Shown here piece after piece: positions 1-11,200 of a stretch of DNA of 64,000 nt. The notes below the pieces were generated by a model, which searched no databases, was not told the origin of the DNA, and worked only from the letters and a program-made list of their open reading frames with translations. Location of the stretch: positions 144,668-208,667 of the forward strand of contig VFIW01000032.1 of the NCBI GenBank assembly GCA_006386115.1. Direction: 5' to 3'. The stretch is from Globisporangium splendens (Eukaryota; Oomycota; Peronosporomycetes; Pythiales; Pythiaceae). Both the position numbers and the translations under genes were made by a program. Positions within the stretch are counted from its first letter, which is position 1; the number at the start of each line of letters is the position of its first letter.

Positions 1-227
1 AGCGCGAAGATCTGCTTTTATTTCGCGCTCTTCGCGTTTCGCCTTGGGTTGGAAATGAGCGTGAAGCACAAAGTCGAACTGCGAGTATACATCATCACTA
101 CGTATACTATACGTTGCATGTCGTATCCGGATCAACATTCGCTCACAACATGCCAAGCAAAGTACTTTCATCAAGCTGCTGTTACATGCGACAAAGGATG
201 GAGAGAAAATACAAGTCCGGTACTGTA

Positions 228-767
228 TCAAACCAGCCACAGCGTCAAGTGCAGCATCGAGTGCCTCTGAAGGTTGCAGTCTTCGAGGCTGTGCTTTACA
301 TCGCGAAGCACGTAGCAGACAAACACGAGTCGCTGTTCGATTGGAAGGACGCCCGTGATGCGCATGGCAGCGATGGGTTCATCATCGTCTCCTCCTACTG
401 GCCACAAGGTGGGGTTACGCGTCACGCTGAACACTTCCTTGTGCACCTCGAGGCTCTTTCGATACTGTTGCACATCCACCAGTGGTGTGGGTGCATATTC
501 GATCACCTGGTCGGTAGTATCCACGTCTGGAAGCAACGAGCGGCACGTCTCTATGCACGCCTACGGGTGGAGCGTGTGCGAGTGCCACACTTGGTCCACA
601 AATTAGGATGGCGATAGCGCAGGCGGCAGTATGTCCACGTCGTTCTACAGCAGCTTGAGCGTGAGGGACTCGACGTACTCGTCCACGCGGCCCAGTGGAT
701 GGAATGCCAGCAACAGCCGCAAGGGCACGGACGCGTGCACACGCTCCAGCGTGTCGATCATGTCCAT
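228..767 (-). pseudogene. Decayed glycine-rich-domain-like / ubiquitin-like fusion
   Basis: One minus-strand reading frame runs from an ATG at 767 to a TGA at 228-230 and is interrupted by three in-frame stops (TAG 645-647, TAA 603-605, TAG 561-563). Despite the stops it still reads as a protein. The part around 602-480 contains VDQVWHSHTLHP, then a CIETC-like segment and VQQYRKSLEVHKEVF. This resembles the conserved block of glycine-rich-domain-like proteins (Pfam GRDP-like), where a V-D-x-x-W-H-x-H motif is typical. The last 35 codons resemble ubiquitin residues 40-73: RLVFVCYVLRD followed by LEDCNLQRHSMLHLTLWLV lines up with ubiquitin's RLIFAGKQLED and LSDYNIQKESTLHLVLRLR. The first half of the ubiquitin fold is missing and there is no terminal Gly-Gly. 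I infer a dead gene with nonsense mutations and an internal deletion. The family calls are by eye. Confidence 0.55.
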
Positions 768-1087
768 TGTGGTGGCGTTTTTGCTTCTGAGTGACGAGAC
801 ACACATGTGTCCAAAAAGGGGGTTATTTGAAAAGCAAAAGCCGCCCCTCTATTTGGTAAAAGGGAGTGTCGTACTTTATCTTGCCGCGTTCCCCGTTTAA
901 GCTCAGTTCTACCGATATCGGACCGCGTGTTATTTCCAGTATCATAAATACCGGTATCCCATCGATAGTTATCAACATGTTGATTCGTTAAAACTAGAAT
1001 CATCAGTGCATGATATTCACCCAATCACATCTCTCTTTCAGTCCGCCAATCGCTATTGGTCACAGCATTGGCAGCATCAAGATCATC
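768..1087. other. Intergenic and 5' flank of the pseudouridine synthase
   Basis: No coding feature is supported here. A TCAGTCC initiator-like heptamer lies at 1038-1044, about 45 bp before the chosen start codon at 1088, and is a plausible transcription start. A partly self-complementary stretch with CCGATATCGG and TACCGGTA lies at about 912-956. Confidence 0.3.
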
Positions 1088-2356
1088 ATGAACACCAGCA
1101 TGCAGCGGATGGTGTCCGCGCTCTGCGGCGCTGCTGCCATCACGAGTCGCGCGCGCGTGTCTGCGCTGCACAAGTGCAAGTCACAGCGTCTCAACCTGCA
1201 GTCGCGCTCGGTGCTGACGATCAAGAAGTCGCCTATTCTCGCCACCAAACCCGCTTCCTACACCAAGAAGCCGCAAAAAGTCGCCAACGATACCGATGCC
1301 TCCAAGTCATCCAACCAGGCAGCGGGGCAGGAGCGCAAGGGCGTGCGTCTAGCCAAACGTATCGCGATGTCGGGTCTCTGTTCGCGTCGCGAGGCTGAAA
1401 AGTACATCGAGTCCCACGACGTGAGCGTGAACGGCCGGGTCGTGACTGACCTAGCGACCGTAGTGGACGTCAAGAACGATGTCGTCATCGTCGACGGCCG
1501 CACGCTCGCGGCCACCGAGAAGCTCAAAGTGTGGATGGCCAACAAGCTCGCTGGGGTATGTGGCGTGTGTGTTTTGCATCGTGCTTTTAGAAAAGTGCTT
1601 TTCGTAAAAGGAAAAGGTCGTGACTGAGGCTGTTTATTTGTGTGTGTGTGTTTATAGGAACTTGTGACGACCAGCGATCCGCAGAGCCGGCCAACGATCT
1701 TCGATCGTCTAAAGGTTATGGGACTCACGCAGCACATCATGCCAGTGGTACGTGCTTTGCAATGATGTATATCTGCATGCTTTCGCTTACCCACTGTTGA
1801 CTTTGTGTCCATTTCTTTGAACACAGGGCCGCTTGGACTTTAATACCGAAGGCTTGCTCCTGTTTACGAACGACGGCGACTACGCGCGCCAACTAGAGCA
1901 CCCAAAGAACGAGATCACGCGCGTGTATCGCGCCCAAGTGCGCGGGAACGTGTCCGAGTCCAAGATTTTCGAGCTCCAGCGCGGGCCGCTCGTGGACGGC
2001 GTCAAGTACCGACCGATCCAAGTCACGGTGCAGTCTACGGACAAGAAGGACTCGTGGCTCCAGGTCAAGCTCGCTGAAGGCAAAGTAAGTTTATAAATCC
2101 ACAAGCTTTATAGAATTGTGTATTTCGTGTTGGTGTAAGGTTCATTCTCTTTTCTGTCTTGCTACAGAACCGGGAAGTCCGTAAAGCGCTCGCGCATGTG
2201 CGGCTTGTGGTTAAGCGCTTGATCCGCGTCCAGTACGGCCCCTACCGCCTCGCGGATCTCCCCAACGGCGCCGTCCTGGAAGTGAAGCCAAAGAAACTCG
2301 ACGAGAAGAAGAAAGCCACAGCCAAGCCTGTTGCTGCCCTGAAAAGGTTGATGTAA
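1088..2356 (+). CDS. RsuA/RluB-type rRNA pseudouridine synthase
   Basis: Exons are 1088-1555, 1658-1747, 1827-2084 and 2168-2356, all with GT-AG borders and in phase, giving 334 residues. Enzymes of this family isomerise specific uridines in ribosomal RNA to pseudouridine. An S4-type RNA-binding segment (VRLAKRIAMSGLCSRREAEKYI) begins near residue 80. The catalytic signature is built across the second splice junction as GRLDFNTEGLLLFTNDG, where the Asp of GRLD is the expected nucleophile. The family end motif NREVRKALAHV followed by a GPYRLADLPNG segment is encoded by the last exon. The N-terminal 75 residues are Arg/Ser/Ala-rich with few acids, which fits a mitochondrial or other organelle transit peptide, so the substrate may be organellar rRNA; this is inference. 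The ATG at 1088 is the first in frame after a possible initiator at 1038. Confidence 0.9.
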
Positions 2357-2603
2357 GAACTTCCTTGTCACTGCACAGCGCATTTTCTCACAAGTTTGTA
2401 CTCACTTGTATGCGGTTTGCGTAGATAATAGGAATCAACTTTGGTATCAACAAACTTCTCCTTTTTGCCAGTGAATCTTAGAAAAAAGTCTTCTTTTCTC
2501 CATTCGAAACGGTGCTACATGTACAAAAATGCAAAAACTACTGCTCTGGGGATATGTTTAAATGGGGGAATAACTGAAAGCGTGAAGGTCTGCTTCGTTG
2601 CAC

Positions 2604-4148
2604 TTACAGCTCGAAGGATTCGCGCTCGATGCTGCTGCTCGGTCGGTCCATTTGCGCTGTGTACCGATCCTGCTCGGACGGTGAGCGGATAGATTTATAC
2701 CAGGACTTGCCGTTGCTGTTGGTACTGCTGTTGCCGTTGGACTCACTCTGTTCACTTCCGGACCGTGAGGTGAGGTCGTAGCTGATGAAGGACGCGACAT
2801 CCGAGTCGTTTCCCTGGAACGAGGATGTCGTGGACGACATTCTCGAGAACCGGTTCATCTTCAAGTTGGTCGTGATCCGCGGGTACTTGCTGTTGGCGCT
2901 GGAACCATTATCGCCGTTGTCGCTGGTGGAGATCTGGGAGCCGTACGACAAGCGGTCGAAGGTACTCGACATGTCCGAGTCGCGGCGGATGCTGAGACTG
3001 CTCGTCGACGAGTTCCCGTCGTCGTGGACTGGAGGATGCATCGCGTTCGTGAAGCTCGTGGCGTTGGATTCCGACGTAGCGGAGTTGATCGTGCCTGTAC
3101 GCGTGCGTCGATTAACGTCGAGAAGGCGACTCTGTCTCGCAGACGCGCGGTAATTGGCCGGCATCTCGGGGCTCGTGACCGCGTACTTCGGCAGTCCATT
3201 CTCGCCTAGAGGAAGCCCCGCGAATGCCCCAGTCGTGCTGATGCTCAGCTTCTGATCTGGAAGTTGACCAGCAGTGACATCTGTGGTCGCTGGAGTTTGG
3301 TGGCGATTGGACGCATAAGCAGCTTGTACAGGGGTCGGCAGATTGTCCAGGTCGCTGTCGCTATTCTGACGATGACGCCGTCGACAGCACAGCACGATGA
3401 GACTGAAGATGCAGATCGAGCCGACACCAGCGAGCACGGCCAGGAGCACTGTGTGGCTCTTGGTACCAGAGCTACTGCTACTGGTGTTCGAAGTATCGCT
3501 CGAGGATGCCGGAGCTCGTGTCGTGGATGCTGGCTTCGGTGTCGTCGTACCTGCTGTCGTGGGCTCCGGTGTCTGCTTGGGCGTGGGAGTCGGAGTTGGT
3601 GTCGGCGCTGTAGTCTTCTTCTTGGTTGGTGTCGGCGTTGGCGTCGGAGTCGCGACACCGGTGTCGTTGCTACTCGCGCTGCTACTGGAACTCGAATCGG
3701 CAACTGGGGATGGTACTGGTACTGGTACCGGAGCTGGTGTCATACTCGGTGTCGGAGAGGGTGCTGGTGTCGGAACTGGTGTTGCTGCTGGTGCTGCTGG
3801 CGCCACTGTCGTTGGTGCCGGAGCCGGTGTGCTTTCTACGTGGACGGCAGTGGGACTCGGCACCGGTGTCACTGCGGCTGGTACTGGCGTGGCGGCTGGT
3901 GCTGGTGTCACGGGAGCTGGTGTTGGTACCTGTGTTACTGCTGCTGGTGCTTCCGCTGTGGACTCCTGCGCTATGGCTGCAGAACGCACATAAAGAGAGT
4001 CAATACGCTGCAACATGTGCATAAAAAGCAAGGCGTTTCTCTTTGTGGAATCATATTTACCTTGGTGGTTGAGTATCAGAGCAATTGCGACGCCTAGACG
4101 CAGCCATTTCGAAGCGTATTGGTGTCGGCGCGTTATGAGCTGCACCAT
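2604..4148 (-). CDS. Ser/Thr/Pro-rich single-pass membrane protein, wall-sensor-like architecture
   Basis: Exons are 4148-4061 and 3976-2604, with an 84 bp intron (GTAAAT...CTGCAG) that happens to be open in frame; 486 residues. Splicing creates a signal peptide: a basic start (VQLITRRHQYASKWLR) and a hydrophobic core LGVAIALIL, then AIAQ as a likely cleavage site. Residues about 35-200 are a stalk of Pro, Thr, Ala and Val repeats (VPTPAPVTPAP-like, PTPTPTP) that would be heavily O-glycosylated. A single transmembrane helix (TVLLAVLAGVGSICIFSLIV) lies at about 205-227, followed by CCRRRHR as a stop-transfer signal. The cytoplasmic tail of about 255 residues is Ser/Asn-rich without a recognisable domain. 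The layout resembles fungal wall-stress sensors and mucin-like proteins, but I see no homology to a named family. The ATG at 4146-4148 is preferred over an upstream in-frame one at 4229 because it puts the hydrophobic core in the right place. Confidence 0.75.
   Translation of the reverse strand: MVQLITRRHQYASKWLRLGVAIALILNHQGKYDSTKRNALLFMHMLQRIDSLYVRSAAIAQESTAEAPAAVTQVPTPAPVTPAPAATPVPAAVTPVPSPTAVHVESTPAPAPTTVAPAAPAATPVPTPAPSPTPSMTPAPVPVPVPSPVADSSSSSSASSNDTGVATPTPTPTPTKKKTTAPTPTPTPTPKQTPEPTTAGTTTPKPASTTRAPASSSDTSNTSSSSSGTKSHTVLLAVLAGVGSICIFSLIVLCCRRRHRQNSDSDLDNLPTPVQAAYASNRHQTPATTDVTAGQLPDQKLSISTTGAFAGLPLGENGLPKYAVTSPEMPANYRASARQSRLLDVNRRTRTGTINSATSESNATSFTNAMHPPVHDDGNSSTSSLSIRRDSDMSSTFDRLSYGSQISTSDNGDNGSSANSKYPRITTNLKMNRFSRMSSTTSSFQGNDSDVASFISYDLTSRSGSEQSESNGNSSTNSNGKSWYKSIRSPSEQDRYTAQMDRPSSSIERESFEL
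3977..4060 (-). other. In-frame 84 bp intron inside the signal-peptide region
   Basis: The borders are GTAAAT at 4060 and CTGCAG ending at 3977 on the minus strand. The length is a multiple of three and there is no stop, so an unspliced reading inserts 28 residues in the signal peptide and hides it. Automatic gene callers may keep it as exon. Confidence 0.65.
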
Positions 4149-4982
4149 GTTGCACACGCTCGCTTGACAAAGTGCTTTTTCAAATGGAATCACAAAGGCG
4201 CGAATGGAATGAATACGACGCGGGGGCATGAGGTTCTTAGGTTGTCATGACTCGAGGCAGAGCCGGAATCGCCACATGATCGCGCACACAGCGGCTGGGG
4301 GGTTTCTACATTGCATCAAGCGCGGAAAACGCCTTTTTGAAAAGAGCATTCTTTATTTATGCTTCTTTACATCGAAGTCGCGCAAAAGGAGTCTCGGTGC
4401 ATATGCACATCCCAGCTGGTGGCGAGTTGGGACGCTGTGCTGAATCGCAGCAAGTAATGAGACTTTTTATAGTGCGTAGCACCTGTTTAAGACACAAATT
4501 CGTTGTTGAGATAGCATTAAATGCCCTCTTTATATAGAATAACGGTGCATTGGTGCTCACATTGAACTGACTCGGGGATGTGGAAGTTGAAATGCGACTG
4601 TGCCCAGACACCCAGATACAGAGACGCCCGCCTCTCCCAAGCACGCCCCGCTTTTTCCTAGCGCCGTCAGTCATCTCCACATGTTGTATATTCCACACAC
4701 TATGAAGAACAAGCTCTGCTATTCCAGCTTTCCATGTGGTGTATATTCCCCATATTGCGTCTTTTACATTCCCATACAGGGTCACGAGGTGACTCGGACT
4801 CACACATATGCGGATACCATTGTGTTGCTTTTTTGTGGTATCGATATTTTGATACTATAATTCACGAACGGTGCTGCCTAGAAATTGCTGTCATGCTTTG
4901 TTCGTTCGTTTGTTCAATGGATACTATATACAATTCTTCATACATCTGCAGCCTTTGGCATCAAGCAGCTTTCGTTTCTTTC
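4149..4982. other. Intergenic, divergent from no supported gene
   Basis: About 830 bp between the stalk protein and the transposase-derived gene without a supported ORF. Two imperfect direct copies of a TGT-TGTATATTCC segment lie near 4682-4694 and 4735-4748. The sequence becomes AT-richer toward 4980, as expected for the 3' side of the next minus-strand gene. Confidence 0.3.
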
Positions 4983-7391
4983 TCAAATCACCGTCGAGTC
5001 CATCGTGTCCGACACCAGTCCTGGTACCACGGCCACTTGCTGCTGAGTTTCTTCATGAGTATCGGGGGATACTTCTACTACTTGTGGCGGTAGCTCCACC
5101 ATTCCCGACACCAGGTCCCCTGCCGAAGCAACCGGGGTCATTGAAGCACTGCTGATACCGATAGCAGCACTACTGATACTTCCCGCCATCATCATGGCCT
5201 TCCGCGTCGCGTGGTGGCGCTGCTGCTTGGCATCGGAGGACAACGGCTGTTGCTGCGCCTCTGCTTCCTTGTCCTTGAGCTTCCGGAACGCGATGCGGAT
5301 GCTCGTCTTCGTGTGTTCGTCGAATCGCAGCCGGTCGAGTTCCGGGAGCAGCACCTTGAGGCTCACGAGCAATTGCTCGTTGCTCGTGCGAGGAGCTCCA
5401 AACGGTGCAACCGTGAAGGCAGTCGCTGTCACACCACTGTTGCTTGACGATGCCAATGCGACTCCAGCACCATTTCCCTCGCTGCTGCTGTCTTTGGCAC
5501 CCGGTGCCAACGGATCAAGCGCTTTCGCCGCGCCGTCAGTGCCCTCCGTCGTTGTTGGTATCATCAACGTAGAACTGCTGCCGCCAACGCTGAGGATAAA
5601 ATCGGACTCGTCCATGCCTGTGCAGTGCAAATCCGTGATCTCGCCGCTCGGATTCAAAAATTCGTCGATCGTCATCGGACGCGCAACTTGCAACGCAGCC
5701 ACAGTGTCGCAAATGTCGCTCTCCATGCGCAACTCGAGCTCCTCCATGGCGTGGTACGTCTGCGGCGACGGCTTGGCGGCCGGAGCTGGATGCGTGATCA
5801 GCTCCGTGCGGTCCCAAAAGTGCTTGAGCAGCGACGCCGGCAGCATGTGCATCCAGCAGTCGCGCACCCAGCGCATCGCTTGCACCAAGTCGAGCTTGTA
5901 CAGATCGCCCCCGACGCCAGCCTCGAATCGGTCGAGCGCGTGGTGCATGTGGTGTCGTCGGTACCGACGCTTGAACGCTGCGAAAATACCACTTTCAAAA
6001 GGTTGATACGGAGACTGGAGGGTGGGGAGCGCAGAACTGGTACTCGGAGGCGGTGGCAACATCTCCACGCGAATGTTCGTGAGCTCGAGACTGATGCAAA
6101 TGTGAGACGGCGCCTGCGGGATCAGCAGCAGAATCGTGCGTTGTATATCGCGCAATTTCGTGTCGAGCGTGCTAATCCATTCTTGAAACAGCACAGGTGT
6201 CATCCACGCCTTCGGGTTGTCTCGGTACTGGAACGGTACACTCGGTTCGTCGACATCAAGGGCCAAAAGACCACCAGCACTAGCACCTCCGATGCCTATG
6301 TTGTATCCAATTCCTCCACCAGTTTGCAGCATCTCCTTGGGAAGCTTGGTCGTGCCGATGAAGAACGGCTCGAGCCGCTCACTGCCCTCAGCATTGACGG
6401 CCAACACGATTGTCAGCCGCTCTTTCTCGTAGTTCTTGGCTGTTGCCGCTTGGCGCGCGCCACGACCACCACTCGCTGGTTTCTCTGGTGACAGCGCGTA
6501 GTAGAGACCCGTCTCGCTCATCGTGAAAATGTCCGTCGGATGGTACATTTTGCAGATTTCCTGCAGCTCGCGAATGGAACTGGAGATTGCAGCAGAAGCT
6601 GCTGCTGCTGTTGGAGACGTTGACGCGAGTGTGGCCGACATGGCGGCGAACTGGTCGACGGGGGAGGCACCAAATGCTGATGCTTCGCCTGGATTTTGGA
6701 GCGAGCCTCGGATCGCCGCGACACCGCCGAGTCCGATCGCGGCAACACTCGTCGACAAAGCGCTGTCAAGCGAGTGCGGACTACTCGCATTATGCTGCTG
6801 GTGTGTCACAGCGGCACCAGTGGTTCCAGTGGTGGCACCACCGCCAAGACGAATGTTGTGGCGCTTCTTGAATCCGCCGAGCCAGCCGTTCGAGAACGTC
6901 ATCTTCGAGCCGAGTCCGAGCGTCGCGGCCAGTTGGCGCGCTTTCTCCTTGATCATATCGCCCGAGAGCTTCTTGTTGTTCTGGCGTGCGTAGAGAACCC
7001 AGTTGCACAGCGCCGTGTCAAGCTCCGGGCACGTCACGAGCCCCTTGCGGCGCGCCGAGAGGTCCTTGGACGTCATGGACGTCAGCTCGCCGGCGCGCGC
7101 GAGGATCTTGGAGATCGTGCTCTGGTGCGGCAGGTTCACGAGGCTGAACTCCTCTTTCGCCCACACGCAGAGCTCCTGCTGCGTCATCTTGACCTGAGAG
7201 AACTTGACGCAGAGCAGGCGCTTCTGCGCGTTCGTGAGGTTGCCCACAGGCTGCGTCATACGCTTCTTCTTGACGGGCGGTGGCTGCGACGCGAAAGCAT
7301 CGGAAGCGGCTGCGGATGGCGCCGCGAAGGACGGCGCGACGCCCTCGTCATTGCTCGGATTGCTGCTTGGCGGCGGACTCTTGCGCTTCAT
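4983..7391 (-). CDS. Tigger/pogo-like transposase-derived DNA-binding protein, catalytic triad lost or changed
   Basis: Intronless, 802 residues from the ATG at 7389-7391 (an in-frame ATG at 7478 is possible but adds only a Ser/Cys-rich leader). The N-terminal part is a CENP-B/Tc5-type pair of helix-turn-helix domains: NAQKRLLCVKFSQVKMTQQE through HQSTISKILARAGEL, then a second block with LDTALCNWVLYARQNNKKLSG, LAATLG and NGWLGGFKKRH. A long Ser/Ala/Gly linker follows. The DDE-like domain keeps its scaffold (ERLTIVLAVNAEGSERLEPFFIGTTKLPK, then W-M-T-P-V-L-F-Q-E-W), but the family's acids are changed. The usual DETGL reads SETGL (Ser292), the usual LLLDNAPSH reads LLIPQAPSH (Pro425), and the usual P-L-D-x-G reads P-F-E-S-G (Glu466). 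The frame is otherwise intact over 2.4 kb with normal codon use. I infer a domesticated DNA-binding protein rather than an active element; I see no terminal inverted repeats nearby. Confidence 0.8.
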   Translation of the reverse strand: MKRKSPPPSSNPSNDEGVAPSFAAPSAAASDAFASQPPPVKKKRMTQPVGNLTNAQKRLLCVKFSQVKMTQQELCVWAKEEFSLVNLPHQSTISKILARAGELTSMTSKDLSARRKGLVTCPELDTALCNWVLYARQNNKKLSGDMIKEKARQLAATLGLGSKMTFSNGWLGGFKKRHNIRLGGGATTGTTGAAVTHQQHNASSPHSLDSALSTSVAAIGLGGVAAIRGSLQNPGEASAFGASPVDQFAAMSATLASTSPTAAAASAAISSSIRELQEICKMYHPTDIFTMSETGLYYALSPEKPASGGRGARQAATAKNYEKERLTIVLAVNAEGSERLEPFFIGTTKLPKEMLQTGGGIGYNIGIGGASAGGLLALDVDEPSVPFQYRDNPKAWMTPVLFQEWISTLDTKLRDIQRTILLLIPQAPSHICISLELTNIRVEMLPPPPSTSSALPTLQSPYQPFESGIFAAFKRRYRRHHMHHALDRFEAGVGGDLYKLDLVQAMRWVRDCWMHMLPASLLKHFWDRTELITHPAPAAKPSPQTYHAMEELELRMESDICDTVAALQVARPMTIDEFLNPSGEITDLHCTGMDESDFILSVGGSSSTLMIPTTTEGTDGAAKALDPLAPGAKDSSSEGNGAGVALASSSNSGVTATAFTVAPFGAPRTSNEQLLVSLKVLLPELDRLRFDEHTKTSIRIAFRKLKDKEAEAQQQPLSSDAKQQRHHATRKAMMMAGSISSAAIGISSASMTPVASAGDLVSGMVELPPQVVEVSPDTHEETQQQVAVVPGLVSDTMDSTVI

Positions 7392-8265
7392 CGGCACTCG
7401 CGTACAGAATATTCCACCTCGACAGGATAAATGAGGAACGATGCAGAGTGGTTCGGATGTGGTGGTGGATGGATGCAACTAAGTTCGCATTACATTAAAC
7501 AGTCTCAATTTGGAGAGCTGTTGCTGTACCAAATTTCAAATATAACTCAGAGAGTGCATGCAGTACTAGAATAATTCAAACAGTCTTGACTGTGCAAGAT
7601 TGCACTGTACGAGCAGGCGAAGATGAGGAGGCATTGCGCGTCGCATGGTTGCGAAGACGAGGGATAGATGTGTCGTGTGCTTGTTGATTGCGTGGAGATG
7701 AGTGCAGTCTGGCGATGCGATGCGCTGGTGTCACCTCGGAGGGATATGCGCCTGCAAGGAGCGCATGCCGCTGTGAGGTCTCTTAGGAAGACCCGCACGA
7801 CCTGTTTATCAGCCGCTTCGACTCCGGTCTCTTTGCCCAATATGCCCTTGCTTCCTGTCCTTGTGCGTGGCTCCTTGACGTTGAGTCGCAGCAGTAGCTC
7901 TTCGTTGTAAGACGGCGACATGGTCAACATTGCACGTTCGTTTAGACTTAGGAGCCGCCAAAGCAAACGGATAAATAACTTCGACACGGTGTAGGAGTTT
8001 CCGCGCAGCAAGCTCAAGATGCAAGCAGGACATCGAAGTGAGCGGATCAACAGAAGAGAAAGAGCAGTGCGCTTTGTAAATGACCTTTCGAGTCGAAATT
8101 CCATTTAGCGTTTTTGTTGTTGCTGGTCTAATTGTACTTCTACAGAATGCATTCTTCGTTGTCTACCATACGACACCTACCGCAGAGAGTCCGCTAACCT
8201 TCAATCGGCCGCGTCGACTCCATCTGCACACAGGTCCTACGACCGACAGTGCAAGATTCCTCCTC

Positions 8266-11200
8266 TTACACCGTGCGGGAGGCACGGATCGAACGCTGCT
8301 GGTTCGTCACCACCGAGTGCGTCAGCGTTGGGTGGCCCGCGTTGATGCGCGACGTGAACGCGGTCTGCGAGTACGTGCCCGCACCCTTGTTGATCAGGTA
8401 GTTGACCGCGAACTTGATCAAATCCAATGGGATGTGCCACACGATCGCCCAGATCCACGCAATCAACGTGTAGCCACCGCCGCACCCGATCACAGCGATA
8501 CGGTCCGTTGGGTAACCCGAGAAGCCCACCCAACCGATGGCCGACGCCACGATCTGAGCGAACACGAACGCGATCAGCAACAAGTTGGCAGGCTTCTCAG
8601 CGAAGAACCAGTTGTTGGTACCGGCCGTACGCGTCACGAAGATCAACGCCTGGCCAGAAATCGACACCTGCGTGTAGATGATCGACCGCAGCACACCTTC
8701 CTTGCGCTGCATGCCTGGACCGATCGACTTGTAGTTCTTCGTCCACGTCGAGTTGTAGTTCGAGTACGACCACACAAAGTCGCAGAAGCTCACCTCGTTC
8801 GTCACTGGCACACGGTCGTTCCCGATAAAACCAACACCCTTGCCTTCCTGAGCAGCGTCGAACGGCTGGTAGCGGTCGCCGCCGTATGGAGTGCCCGCCA
8901 CACCCAACGTGTACTGGTACAGGAACTGCTCGTACGATTCACGCGCGTCTGGCTTCACGTCACCTGGCAAGTCGTTCAGGTGCACATCCGCCAAGTCCTT
9001 GAACAGCTTCTCATGGTTGTCGTACTTTTGGTCGTACTCAGCCCAGTAAGCCTTCACAGCATCCGTACGGAACGATCCGATCGCATTCTCGTTCAACGTC
9101 TTCATCACGCTGCCGTCAAGTTCACCGCACACGCTCGAGTTACCCGTTCTGGCACAGTTCTGGTACTGAGCCGTGAAAAAGTCATCGCAGTGGTCTTGCA
9201 TGCAACCCACACACAGGTTCTCCACACCCGTACCCTCGAAACCATCCGAGTTGTTCACAACCGCGAACAGCACCACCGTCGACAACGTCAACCACAGACC
9301 GAAACAGATCGAAGAGACGAACACCTGCTTCAACTTCCACGAGTCCGGAAGAGGCGAAGCCTTCACGTTATCCTTCGAGATCGTCAAAATCGTACCATCG
9401 TTCAAGATAGCGAGAATCACCACCAAGAGCGTTGGGAAGTACCAGTTCCACGCCACCGTCAAAATACCGAACGTGAACACGATACGGACCGTCATCGCGA
9501 TCGAGTACATCGCGTAGTTCTTCATGCGCAAGAAAATCTCACGAGACATGCGGATCGCCGTGATGATCACACTCAAACCAGGCGACACGAGCACAATATC
9601 GGCGGCGGCACGAGCAGCATCCGTAGCATCATCGACGGCAATACCGATATCAGCCTGGGCAAGCGCAGGAGCATCGTTCACACCATCACCAGTCATACCC
9701 ACAACCTTGTTCAACGATTGCAAGTGCTTCACGATCTCGAACTTGTGCTCTGGGAACACCTGCGCGAAGCCATCCGTGTCGTAAATCATCTGAGCCAAGT
9801 CCAGACCTGGAGGAGGAGCTTGGTTGAAGAAAGAGGTATCCAAAATGTTCGTCGGCATTCCCAACTGACGGCACGTTTCCACGGCAATCGCACGCTGGTC
9901 ACCAGTCACCATCTTCACGGCAATACCGAGCGCAATGGCCTTCTTCACAGTGTCGGCCGTATCGTGACGTGGAGGGTCGAAAAGCGGCAACAAACCCACC
10001 ATCTTCCACTGGCACTGCTCCACTGGTACGTCACCGCTGCGGTCAAGGGCGACACCAAGACCACGGTAACCGCGCGAAGCGAACTCGTCGATGCGTTCCT
10101 CAACCGTCGCGCGGAGAGTGTCCGCGTCCACGTCCATGTCAAGCACAATCTGTGGCGCACCCTTGCACGCACGGAAGATCTCGCCCGTGCGGTTGTCCTT
10201 CAACTTGGCGATCGTGCGCTTCGTCGTTGGGTCGAACGGAGTGTAGTGAAGCAGCGTGAAGTCGTCCTTGATCGTGTCCTTGCCTGGGTACGTGTTGTAG
10301 CACACCACATCGATGGCTTCGTTGTTCTCAATACGCGCAGCCAGAGCACCGTACTTCAAGATGTCGTCCGCAGTGAAACCGTTGTATGGGATCAGGTTGT
10401 CCATGTCCACAGACAACTGGTTCAGCGTGAGCGTACCCGTCTTGTCCGAGCACAACACCTCCATCGACGCCATCTCTTCGATACACGTCAAACGCGTCAC
10501 AATAGCGTTCTCCTTGGCCAGAGCCGACGAACCGATGGCGAGCGTCACCGACAGCACCGTTGGCATGGCCACTGGGATACCACCCACGATCAGCACAAGG
10601 ATGTTGGCCACACCCAAGCAACCGTCCGTCTTGATGTAGCAAGGGTTCTCGTCCGAGCGAGCGCCCATCTGAGCGATCAACTCAATGATGCACCACAAGA
10701 TGATCGAGATCATGCAGAAGTTACCCACAGTCGTCAACACCATCTGCAGACGACCGTGCGAGTCCGCCGACGCAATCTTCTCAGCAGCGCGACCGAGGAA
10801 CGTGTTCACACCCGTGCTCGTCACAACAGCTTCGATCTCACCCTGCTTCACCACCGAGCCAGAGTAACCTTCGTCACCCTCGTTCTTCGTCACCGCGAGC
10901 GACTCGCCCGTGAGCGACGACTGGTCCACCTTGACCGCATCACCTTCCAGGAACTTGAGGTCGGCCGGGATCACATCGCCCAAACGGACACGGATCACAT
11001 CACCAGGCACCAACTGGTCCGCGCTGATGTTCACGATCTCGCCGTTACGGAACACCTTGGCTTCAGGCGCGAGCTGGCCCATCAACGCCGACACGGCGTC
11101 GCCAGCCTGGATCTCTTCCAAGTAACCGATGATAGCGTTCAACAGCAGCAAAAACAGGATCAGACCGAAATCCGAGTAGTCCAACAGCACGATCGACAGG

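Noticed and set aside
3264..4097. Cys/Trp/Arg-rich plus-strand ORFs opposite the stalk protein
   Set aside because: Antisense reading of Pro/Thr repeat codons; repetitive composition is an artefact of the repeat.
7547..8104. 185-codon ORF in the 3' flank of the left ATPase (mirrored at 21512-21955)
   Set aside because: It lies in the duplicated 3' flank and is preserved only by the duplication; there is a K/N difference between the copies and no recognisable feature.
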